Shown piece after piece: positions 47,271-55,051 of a DNA stretch of 64,000 nt. The DNA comes from an uncultured Acidobacteriaceae bacterium (lineage in GTDB: Bacteria > Acidobacteriota > Terriglobia > Terriglobales > Acidobacteriaceae): assembly GCA_903849645.1 (NCBI GenBank), contig CAINJJ010000022.1, positions 1 through 64,000 on the forward strand, given 5' to 3'. The notes below the pieces were generated by a model. It saw nothing but the letters and a program-made list of their open reading frames with translations, ran no database searches and had not been told where the DNA came from. Within the stretch, counting starts at the first letter, position 1; every line of letters starts with the position of its first letter. The translations under genes were made by a program, and so were the position numbers.

Positions 47271-50200
47271 CTAGGGCCGCGGCAGGACGTTGACGGTGAG
47301 GTAGACGCTGTGGCTGACCACGGTGTTGTCGACGTAAGAACTGGCGGTGATTTTGAGCGTGGCCACGCCGAGCGGTGTGCCGGGCGTGCTGACTCCGGCC
47401 ACGTTGCTGCAGCCGACGCCGACGCCTGCAAGACCAGCCAGCAGCAAAAGCAGGGTGAGGAAGCGGCGGGTGCCGCGCCCCGCGGCCTGATCAAGCAGGC
47501 GGCGCGCTCTGCGGCTGAAGGGGAGCAGGAAGAATCCCAGAACGGCGAGGGCCGACCCGCCGGCGGCGCGGGGCCACAGGGTCGAAGGTGGCTTGCTGGC
47601 CGCGATGGGCACATTGCCGGTGCTGAAGGTCTGGACCACAAAGGTGACAGTGGCTGTGGGGACGACCTGCTGCGGACTGGCGGTGCAGGTCATATCGTCC
47701 TGCGAGGGAACGGCGCAGACGATCTGGACCTGGTTGTTGAAGCCGCCGAGACCAGTGACGACAAACGCGGCGGTCCCCGAGGAGCCTTGAATGATGTTGA
47801 GGTTCGTGCCGGGATTGGTCGGCGCCGGCGTGATGCTGAAGTCCTGGACATCAAGCGTGATGGGGTTCGACGTGGCGGCGTTGTAGTAGAGGTCGCCGGC
47901 ATAGTAGGCGGTGAGCACGTCCTGTCCGCCGGGAAGGGCGATGGTGAGAACGGCTGAGGATGAGTCGTTGAGCAGTGAGGGAACCAGGGCGACGGAGCCC
48001 AGAACAGTGGTTCCGTTGTAGAAGATGATGCTGCCGCTGGGGTTCTGCTCGGAGGTGAGGGCCGGAAGGGCGGCCGGCGTCACCGTCGCGGTGAGGATGG
48101 CCGACTGGCCGGGAAGCAGCGTGGCATAGTTGGCCGTCAAAACAACGATGTCCGGCTGGGTGATGGCCAGCATCAGCAGGCCGGCCGAGCTGCTGGCCAG
48201 CCAGTTGGTGTCACCGCTGTAGACCGCCGTGATGGTGTGGTTGAGGCTGCCGGAGAGGGGGATGCCGCTCAGCGTGGCCACGTTGTTGGTAATGACCGCC
48301 CGGCCCAGCAGAGTGGAGCCGCCGTCATAGAAGGTCACGATGCCGGTGATGCTGTAGACGGCGCCGGTGACGGGATTGATGGGGCTGACGGTGGCGGAGA
48401 AAGACTCCGTGGCGCCGATGGTGAGCGCGGCCGGGGTGGCGGCGAGGGTGGTGATCGTGCCGCCCTTGGCGACAATGAGAGTGACGGCGAGCGAGGTGGA
48501 GGCGGCGTAGTAGGAGTCGCCGCTGTAGGCGCCGACAAGCAGGTGTGTGCCCGCGGAGATGATGGGGATGGTCAGAGAAGCGGTTGACGGCGCTCCCGCA
48601 ACCACAGCCTGAACGCCCTGGCTTACGCCGTCAAGCGAGAAGTTGACGGTGCCGGAGGGCGAGGCTGCGCCTGAGCCGCTGGGGACGATGGAGGCTGTGA
48701 CCAGCAGGGAGCCGCCCGCCGTGGGCGTGACCGTGGCCGGAGTGACCACGGTGGTGGTGGGGCTCTTGCCGACCACCAGATTGACCGCCGGCGCGATGGA
48801 TGTGGAGTAGTAGGCGTCGCCGCTGTAGGTGCCCTGCAGGACATGGGTCCCGGCGGTGAGCGAGGGAATGGTGACGCTGGCGGTGGAGGGAGAGCCGGCC
48901 ACCAGGGTGCCAATGCCAACGCTGGTGCCGTCGATCGTAAAGGTCACGTTGCCGGAGGGCTGGGTGGCGCCCGCGCCCAGGGAGCTGACCGCGGCCGTGA
49001 CCACCAGCGGGGTGCCGGCGATGGGCGTCGCCGTGGCGGGGATGACGGTGGTGCTGGTGGCCACCTTGGCCACGGTGATGGAGACGCTGGGGGCTGTTGC
49101 GGCGGAGTAGTTGGCGTCGCCGCCATAGGCGGCCTGCAACGTGTGGGCGCCGGTGGAAGGCGAAGTGATGGTCAAGGTGGCCGTGGTGCCGGAGAGGAGA
49201 ACCGCCGTTCCCGCCGTTGTGCCGTCAAGGGTGAAGGTGACGGAGCCGGTGGGGATGGTGGGCCCGGCGAACTGCGCGGAGAGGTTGGCCGTGAGCAGCA
49301 GTGGAACGCCGGGGGCAGGCGTGGTGGTGGAGGGAAACACGGCCAGCGTGGTGGGACTCTTGGAAACGGTGATGGTGACGTCGGGCGCCGTGGAGATGCT
49401 GTTGTTGCCGTCGCCGCTGTACGAGCCGCCCACGGTGTGGGTGCCGGTGGATGGCACGGTGACGGCCAGGGTCGCGGTGGAGGGGGTGCCGGGCGCCAGG
49501 ATGGCCGACCCCTGCGAGACGCCATCCACGGTAAAGGTAAAAGTGCCGGAGGGAGAGATGGCGCCCACGGCGCTGGCCGAAACCGTGGCTGACAGGACCA
49601 GGGAACCGCCGGCATAAGGCGTGAGCGTGGCCGGCGTTACCACCGATGTGGTGGCGCTTTTGGCCACGTTGATGGTGACCGGAGGCGCGGTGGACGCGGA
49701 GTAGTTGGTGTCGCCCGCATAGGTGGCCTGGAGAGCATGAGCGTGGAGCGTGCTGCCGACGGGCACCACCAGGGAGAAAGTGGCGGAGGTGATGCCGTTG
49801 GTGGTGGAGAGCAGGGCCGCCTTGGTGGGGAGTCCGTCCAGGTTGAGGGTCACGAGGCCAGAGGGCGGCGCGGTGCCGGCAGGGGGACCGCCCACGGTGA
49901 GCGTGACCACCACCGTGATGGTGTCGCCCGAGGCCGGACTGTAGTTGGAGGGAACCACGGCCAGGTTGGTTGTGCTGAGCTGGATGTTGACGTTGACGGG
50001 CGGCTGCGAGGTGACGGAGGCGTAGGTGGCGTCGCCGCTGTAGATGGCCACCATCTCGTTGCCGCCGGTGGCGAAGACGCCCTCGATGGTCAAGGTGCCC
50101 ACACCGTTGGCATCCAGCGTCTGGGGAGTGCCGATCACTGCGCCTTTGGAGTTGTCATAGAAGGAGACCGTGCCCGTGGGGGTGCCGTGTCCGGTGAGCG

Positions 50201-52070
50201 AAAGCACCGTGGCGGTCAGCGTGACCTGGGCCGATGGGTTGTAAGTCGAGTTGGTGGCGAAGGGCGAAATCAGGAGAGAGACATTGACGTTGTCCGTCCC
50301 GACCTGCGGCTGGGCCTTCCATTGGGCCACAAGGGCCTGCGCATTGACGACGCCGAGTCCTGTGGCCATGTCGTAGCCGGCGATGGCGGAGTAGCCCAGC
50401 AGTCCGGTCGCGGCGCAGCCAGAGGTGCCTGCCTCGCAGGGCATCCGGGCGGCGCCGTGCTGAACATCGCTGAAGATGCCGTTCTGGCGGCTCAGAGCAT
50501 AAAGATTCGGTGCGAGGTTGCCCTGCGGTCCGTACTTCTGGGCGACGAGGGCGGCGATGCCGGCGAAGATGGCGGTTGAACCGGCGCTGCCGCCGGAGCG
50601 GACGAGAGTGCATCCGCCGCCGCCCGCCGCGCCACTGAGACAGAAGGCCAGCCCAGGGTTGACGGAGTCCACGGCGGTGGGCAGGGAAAGGTCGGGAAGC
50701 AACCTGTTGGCGTTTCCCGTGACCGAGGGCTGCCAGGCGGGTCCGGCATAGAGGCTGCTGGTTCCGCCGCCGCCGGCATAGAGCGGGTCGGCGGGGCTGG
50801 CCTGGGCCCAGGCAGTGAGCGAACTTGCGGGGGACGATGGACCCGCAGCGCCGAAGGCCGCAACGCCCACCACGGTGTTCCAGGGAGTGGATGCGAGCGC
50901 GTTGACCGCATAGCCGCTGCTGACCGGGGTCGCAGTGCCGGCCACATGGCAGGCGGCTGCGCCGCTGTCGCCCGCGGCGGCAATCACGGCGATTCCCTCA
51001 GCCGCCGCCTGGCGGTAAAGGGCGGCATAAAAAGCCTGGTGAGTCCGGCTGAGCGAGGCCTCACAGGCGGAGTAGCCAACTGCGACGGTCTGCGCCGCGG
51101 CCTGATCCACGATGGCCGCCAGGGCCAGGTCGAGCCCGTCGGTGGCCGCGGTGGAGGCGGCGGGAACCAGCAGAATCTGCGCGCCGGGTGCGGCTGCGCC
51201 GGCCCAGGAAGCGGAAAGCGCGGCCGTGGCTTCGTCACTGGCCAGGCCGGGGTCGGCTCCATTCAACTCCACGTTGAACTGGCCGGAAGGCAGGCCAAAG
51301 GCCGAGCGAAAGGCCGCGATGTCTTCGCCGCGCACGTTGCTGCGCGAGGGGATGGCGATGGTCTGACCCGCGCCGGTCTGCCCGGCTGCGTGGAGCGGGG
51401 TCAACTGCAAAAGCTGGGCCGCGAGGCTGGGGGAGAGGGCTTCGGGATGGAGAAGCGAAGTCTGCGCGGCAAGGTCAGCGGCCGTGGAGGCGAGCGGCAA
51501 GGGGGCTGCAGAGGCAGCAGTGGAAATGGCTCCGTCGAGCGAGACCAGCCCGTGGATGAAGGGCTTCAGCTCCGCGGGAACGCTGAGACCGGAGGCCAGA
51601 AAGGGCCGGGGGCCGTGCGCGGTGGCTGCCGTGTCCACCTGGGTTTGAAAGGCCTGCTCCACCTGGGCAGCCGTTCCGGAGAACTCGATCCAGCCGAGAG
51701 ACGCGGGCAGCGGTGCGACCTGAAAACCCTGCGCGCCGAGCCAGGCGGCCACGGCGGCAACGTCGGCAGGCGCGTTGCTGTAAGCGGCGGCAAAGGCGGA
51801 TGGAGTGAGCCAGTGGTGGAATTCGGGCGAGGCGGGATTCTGCTGGGCGTCGAGTTCCTTGGCCAGCGCCTGCTGGCGGGCGAAGGGAGGCTCGAGCAAA
51901 AGCAGCATCCGATCCAGGCGGGTATTGGGGGATGCGGGACCCTGGTCGGCGGAGTGCATGAGCGGCAGGGCGGAGGGCAGCGCGGCCCGTTGGGCCTGGG
52001 CAGCTGAGATTCCCAGGCTGGTAGCCAGCAAGAGTGCAAGGGGCAGGCCGAAGCTTACTTTGTGTGCCAT
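47271..52070 (-). CDS. S53 sedolisin-like protein with eight Ig-like repeats, catalytic residues lost
   Basis: The 1599-residue product has a signal peptide, a pro-kumamolisin domain (about 25-175), an S53 fold (about 215-585), eight bacterial Ig-like domains of ~95 residues (each ending like YSGDATYASVTS), and a C-terminal segment with a hydrophobic stretch and a Cys. In the S53 part, the oxyanion Asp (AAAGDSGAA) and calcium region (FSDVQHG) remain. However, the ELD-type motif reads DEATAALSASWAG, and the Ser motif G-T-S reads GGSAGSTAIFAG. The nucleophile Ser thus appears to be Ala and the catalytic Asp is missing. It is probably a surface adhesion or binding protein. Confidence 0.8.
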   Translation of the reverse strand: MAHKVSFGLPLALLLATSLGISAAQAQRAALPSALPLMHSADQGPASPNTRLDRMLLLLEPPFARQQALAKELDAQQNPASPEFHHWLTPSAFAAAYSNAPADVAAVAAWLGAQGFQVAPLPASLGWIEFSGTAAQVEQAFQTQVDTAATAHGPRPFLASGLSVPAELKPFIHGLVSLDGAISTAASAAPLPLASTAADLAAQTSLLHPEALSPSLAAQLLQLTPLHAAGQTGAGQTIAIPSRSNVRGEDIAAFRSAFGLPSGQFNVELNGADPGLASDEATAALSASWAGAAAPGAQILLVPAASTAATDGLDLALAAIVDQAAAQTVAVGYSACEASLSRTHQAFYAALYRQAAAEGIAVIAAAGDSGAAACHVAGTATPVSSGYAVNALASTPWNTVVGVAAFGAAGPSSPASSLTAWAQASPADPLYAGGGGTSSLYAGPAWQPSVTGNANRLLPDLSLPTAVDSVNPGLAFCLSGAAGGGGCTLVRSGGSAGSTAIFAGIAALVAQKYGPQGNLAPNLYALSRQNGIFSDVQHGAARMPCEAGTSGCAATGLLGYSAIAGYDMATGLGVVNAQALVAQWKAQPQVGTDNVNVSLLISPFATNSTYNPSAQVTLTATVLSLTGHGTPTGTVSFYDNSKGAVIGTPQTLDANGVGTLTIEGVFATGGNEMVAIYSGDATYASVTSQPPVNVNIQLSTTNLAVVPSNYSPASGDTITVVVTLTVGGPPAGTAPPSGLVTLNLDGLPTKAALLSTTNGITSATFSLVVPVGSTLHAHALQATYAGDTNYSASTAPPVTINVAKSATTSVVTPATLTPYAGGSLVLSATVSASAVGAISPSGTFTFTVDGVSQGSAILAPGTPSTATLAVTVPSTGTHTVGGSYSGDGNNSISTAPDVTITVSKSPTTLAVFPSTTTPAPGVPLLLTANLSAQFAGPTIPTGSVTFTLDGTTAGTAVLLSGTTATLTITSPSTGAHTLQAAYGGDANYSAATAPSVSITVAKVATSTTVIPATATPIAGTPLVVTAAVSSLGAGATQPSGNVTFTIDGTSVGIGTLVAGSPSTASVTIPSLTAGTHVLQGTYSGDAYYSTSIAPAVNLVVGKSPTTTVVTPATVTPTAGGSLLVTASIVPSGSGAASPSGTVNFSLDGVSQGVQAVVAGAPSTASLTIPIISAGTHLLVGAYSGDSYYAASTSLAVTLIVAKGGTITTLAATPAALTIGATESFSATVSPINPVTGAVYSITGIVTFYDGGSTLLGRAVITNNVATLSGIPLSGSLNHTITAVYSGDTNWLASSSAGLLMLAITQPDIVVLTANYATLLPGQSAILTATVTPAALPALTSEQNPSGSIIFYNGTTVLGSVALVPSLLNDSSSAVLTIALPGGQDVLTAYYAGDLYYNAATSNPITLDVQDFSITPAPTNPGTNLNIIQGSSGTAAFVVTGLGGFNNQVQIVCAVPSQDDMTCTASPQQVVPTATVTFVVQTFSTGNVPIAASKPPSTLWPRAAGGSALAVLGFFLLPFSRRARRLLDQAAGRGTRRFLTLLLLLAGLAGVGVGCSNVAGVSTPGTPLGVATLKITASSYVDNTVVSHSVYLTVNVLPRP

Positions 52071-52351
52071 GTTCCTCTTCTTGGAGCGCTGCTTCGATGA
52101 ACGTGCCCTTGGCAGTCTCGACCAGGGATCGACTTGCGCCTTGCGTCCAGAGGGCGAAAAGGGCTCCTCCCTATCATCCCCTATGGAATGGCCCGAGCGC
52201 CCTCCCACCTTTTGGGCAGAGGGCTTCAGAGTCCATGGCGTTTCGTCCCGATTGTATAGCGGGCAAGGTTTCTTCAACAGCAGTTTGTTGACCGGAGCGG
52301 AAGCAACCGGGAATCAGGCTGTCGGCAGGTCGCGGGCTCTGCCCGTTATGC
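52071..52351. other. leader region of the S53-like gene
   Basis: The gene-free stretch between the S53-like start and the cytochrome operon terminator holds no product I can support. It probably contains the promoter of the minus-strand S53-like gene. A long in-frame extension upstream of 52070 shows no signal peptide and is not used. Confidence 0.45.
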
Positions 52352-52386
52352 AAAATCCCCCGAAGGCTGTCGAGCCCCCGGGGGAT
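52352..52386 (-). terminator. terminator of the NapC-like cytochrome gene
   Basis: On the minus strand ATCCCCCG (from 52386), a 16-base loop and CGGGGGAT are followed by TTT. It lies 20 bases after the stop codon at 52407. Confidence 0.7.
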
Positions 52387-52406
52387 GTGCGGTTGCGAGG
52401 GCGGCG

Positions 52407-53846
52407 CTACTGCTGAATGCCGAGGTCGGAGAGCACCTTGGGCTTGGCTTCGTCCACCACCAGCAGGTTGTGGCAGGCGGCGCAGTCCTGGGTAATGGCC
52501 TTGCCGTCCTTGGCGGTGTGGTCGCCATCGTGGCAGCGGAAGCAGCCCGGATAGCTCATGTGCCCGATGTGGTTGGGATGCGTGCCCCAGGTGACCTTCA
52601 TGTCGGGAAACACGTTATGGGTGAAGATGGCCACCAGCCCCTCGCCGGAGGCCTTGATCAGGTCGGCCTTGGCCGCCAGAACCTCGGGATGCTCGGCGCG
52701 GTAGAACTCCGCAAGCCCCGCGGGAATCTTGGCGCGCGCCTCGGCCTCGGTGGCGTAGTTGGCCTTGAGCAGTTCCAGGCCTTTCTTGTGGACAAAGGGC
52801 AGGTCGGGCGAGACGGCGCCCTCGGCCATGGCGCGGTTGAGGGCGTCTTCGGCGGTCTGCATGGTGTGGGAAGCGCGGTTATGGCAGTCGATGCAGTCCA
52901 TCACGCGGCGCTCGCCCTGGGGAACGCCCTTGCCGGCGATGGCCGAGGCGGTGAACTCGGTGACGGAGCCGTCGTCGTTGCGCTTCTGCACCCACTGGAT
53001 GTTGGTGCGCGTCGGGTCGGCCGTGACGTACTCGATGTGGCCGAGGTGGATGCCGTGAATGCCGGTGAGGTGGGAGAGCGAATCACGCCCGCCGAGATGG
53101 AGGACCAGCACCGACTGGCTCTCGGTGTTCTTTTCATCGTCGGCAAAGCTGGACTTGACCAGCAGCTTTTCACCGATGAACCGGGCCGGCGTATGGCAGC
53201 CCTCGCAGATCTCGCGCGCCGGGCGCAGGTTCATCACCGGCGAAGGAATGGGCGAGGGATAGCGGTCGAACGCGACCTCGACAAGCTGCTTGGTGCCGTT
53301 GACCTTGGCCTGGAAATAGGAGGCGGCGCCGCTGCCAATGTGGCACTCCACGCAGGAAACATGGGAGTGCGCGGAGACGGTGTAGGCGGCGTATTCGGGG
53401 TTCATCACATGGCAGGACTGGCCGCAGAACTGGGGCGAATCCATGTAGGCCGCGCCGCGATAGCTGGCCATGGCAACCACCAGCAGGTTGACGATGGTGG
53501 CCACCAGCACGATGTCGAGGCCATGGCGGAAGATGCGGTCATTGAGATCGACCTTGGGGAAGACGGCCGGAATCAGCCCGGCCTTGAGGAGTTTCCTGCG
53601 GCGGATGAACACGCCGACTGGAATCAGCAGGAGACCGGCGATAAAGACGGCCGGCAAGAGCAGGAAGAAAATGATGCCGAGATAGGGATTGTCGTTGGGC
53701 CGGCCAAACAGCTCGACGAGCCAGTAGCCGACCATGGTTACGCCGGCGGCGCTGGTGATGGCTCCGCCGGCCAGGCTGATGGGGTTGTTGCCGAAAAACA
53801 GCGCCGGCCGCACCCAGCCTTCCCGAAATTTTTGAAGTAATGGCAC
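52407..53846 (-). CDS. NapC/NirT-type membrane cytochrome with six haem motifs
   Basis: The 479-residue protein has three hydrophobic segments (about 23-48, 55-82, 109-129) and six haem sites: CGQSCH at 141-146 (a CX3CH form), CVECH 165-169, CEGCH 214-218, CIDCH 318-322, CFRCH 435-439 and CAACH 455-459. The CGQSCHVM start is like NapC/NrfH/CymA quinol dehydrogenases, which oxidise menaquinol and pass electrons to periplasmic cytochromes. It ends the cytochrome cluster, 186 bases after a small cytochrome c gene. The N-terminal two-helix extension is not part of classical NapC. Confidence 0.85.
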   Translation of the reverse strand: MPLLQKFREGWVRPALFFGNNPISLAGGAITSAAGVTMVGYWLVELFGRPNDNPYLGIIFFLLLPAVFIAGLLLIPVGVFIRRRKLLKAGLIPAVFPKVDLNDRIFRHGLDIVLVATIVNLLVVAMASYRGAAYMDSPQFCGQSCHVMNPEYAAYTVSAHSHVSCVECHIGSGAASYFQAKVNGTKQLVEVAFDRYPSPIPSPVMNLRPAREICEGCHTPARFIGEKLLVKSSFADDEKNTESQSVLVLHLGGRDSLSHLTGIHGIHLGHIEYVTADPTRTNIQWVQKRNDDGSVTEFTASAIAGKGVPQGERRVMDCIDCHNRASHTMQTAEDALNRAMAEGAVSPDLPFVHKKGLELLKANYATEAEARAKIPAGLAEFYRAEHPEVLAAKADLIKASGEGLVAIFTHNVFPDMKVTWGTHPNHIGHMSYPGCFRCHDGDHTAKDGKAITQDCAACHNLLVVDEAKPKVLSDLGIQQ

Positions 53847-53981
53847 TTGGTCCCCCTGAGGATTGATTATCTTTCTTCTATTTTCCTGATGATTGGCACT
53901 TGCGCGTTCGTTCCCTGCTCGATATTCCGGTCAACTCCATGATGGGCGGCTGGCCGCGGTGGGGAGGCTGTCTAAATGGAT

Positions 53982-54003
53982 GGCCCGCCGGCAAGGGCGG
54001 GCC
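53982..54003 (-). terminator. hairpin between cytochrome c and NapC-like genes
   Basis: GGCCCGCC (53982-53989), loop GGCAAG, GGCGGGCC (53996-54003) form a perfect 8-bp stem 30 bases after the stop of the small cytochrome gene. No T-run follows, so it may be an attenuator or processing site. Confidence 0.45.
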
Positions 54004-54032
54004 AGGTTCAGAATCCATGGCGGAATGCGGAA

Positions 54033-54350
54033 CTACTTGAGGCCCCTGTAGTACTCGACCGAGTCCTTGATCTGCGCATCGGTAAGGCCGGCGATGGGCT
54101 TCATCTTGCCCTTGCCCGCCTTCACGGCGGCGATCTCCTGGTCAACCGTGAGCTTCTTGATGTCGGGGTCGGAGACGGCCTTGACGCCCATCATCTTGGC
54201 GATGCCGGGGTTGGGCGTACCGGTTGCGCCATGACAGCTTTGGCACTTGGCCTTATAGGTCGCTTCGCCGGAAGACTGCGCGAAGCCCACGGCGCTGGCC
54301 AGACAAACTACCACAGCAAGCGCCACCTGGGAACGAGTTGACTTTGTCAT
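54033..54350 (-). CDS. small class I cytochrome c (copy 2)
   Basis: The 105-residue protein has a signal peptide (to AQS) and one haem motif CQSCHG, a methionine in GKGKMKPI as likely sixth ligand, and a C-terminal helix (DAQIKDSVEYYRGL). It is a close paralogue of the neighbour at 54543-54866. The start at 54350 has AAGGAG 8 bases upstream. As a soluble periplasmic carrier it could link the NapC-like enzyme to the decahaem protein. Confidence 0.88.
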   Translation of the reverse strand: MTKSTRSQVALAVVVCLASAVGFAQSSGEATYKAKCQSCHGATGTPNPGIAKMMGVKAVSDPDIKKLTVDQEIAAVKAGKGKMKPIAGLTDAQIKDSVEYYRGLK

Positions 54351-54542
54351 TTTGAAGACTCCTTGAGCATTTCCACATCCAGTGCGCCAATCAGGCCGCC
54401 TGCCACGTGGATTCCTAAGATACCTGAACCCCAAATGCGCCAAAGAGTCGCCGGGATTCTCAACTGAGATAGTACTAAAAACACCCGGCATCGCAATTCC
54501 GGCGCGATTTCTTTTTTATAGGAAACCACGCCAGAACGGCCG

Positions 54543-54866
54543 CTACTTGATCAGCGAATGGAAGTACGCCACCACGTCCTTGATCTGCGCTTCGGTGAGC
54601 GTGTTCTTGTAGGGCTGCATCTTGCCCGTGCCGTTCTTGGTGGCCTCGATCATCGCCGCCATCGTGAACTTCTTCACCTCGGGGTCGGTAACCGGCTTCA
54701 CTTTCATCGCCTTGCCGATGCCGGAGTCGGCCAACCCGGTGGGGCCATGGCAGTTCTGGCACTTTGCTTTGTAGGTCGCTTCTCCCGCGGATTGGGCGAA
54801 GCCCACGGCGCCGGCCAGCAGTACAACCGAGGCGAGCACCACAAGGGAACGCATTACTTTTGTCAT
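54543..54866 (-). CDS. small class I cytochrome c (copy 1)
   Basis: The 107-residue protein has a signal peptide (MRSLVVLASVVLLAGAVGFA), one haem motif CQNCHG, GTGKMQPY with the likely Met ligand, and a C-terminal helix (EAQIKDVVAYFHSLI). It shares the E-ATYKAKCQ-CHG core with copy 2, showing a tandem duplication. CAGGAG lies 7 bases before the ATG at 54866. It sits between the outer-membrane barrel and the membrane quinol oxidiser in gene order. Confidence 0.88.
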   Translation of the reverse strand: MTKVMRSLVVLASVVLLAGAVGFAQSAGEATYKAKCQNCHGPTGLADSGIGKAMKVKPVTDPEVKKFTMAAMIEATKNGTGKMQPYKNTLTEAQIKDVVAYFHSLIK

Positions 54867-55011
54867 AGAAAGACTCCTGAAAAAACGCATGAACCGTCTG
54901 TGCGCTAGATGCTCTCAGGCGGAACTCCGCCCGAAGAATCTCGGCACGCTCGATCTCATGTCGTGAAATGCACACCTTTTATACCAGAAAGCGCGCGGTG
55001 ACAGAAGCGAA

Positions 55012-55040
55012 GGCGTGCCGGCGTTGGGTTCCGGCACGCC
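55012..55040 (-). terminator. hairpin after the MtrB-like gene
   Basis: GGCGTGCCGG (55012-55021) and CCGGCACGCC (55031-55040) form a perfect 10-bp stem with a 9-base loop, 11 bases after the stop. It separates the decahaem-barrel unit from the small cytochromes. Confidence 0.6.
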
Positions 55041-55051
55041 CTGCTTCCGGG

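Noticed and set aside
45143..47293. 716-codon open frame on the plus strand
   Set aside because: It runs antisense through fabZ, the secreted protein gene and the SDR gene, all of which have clear families. It is Arg/His-rich without any domain, a typical shadow in high-GC DNA.
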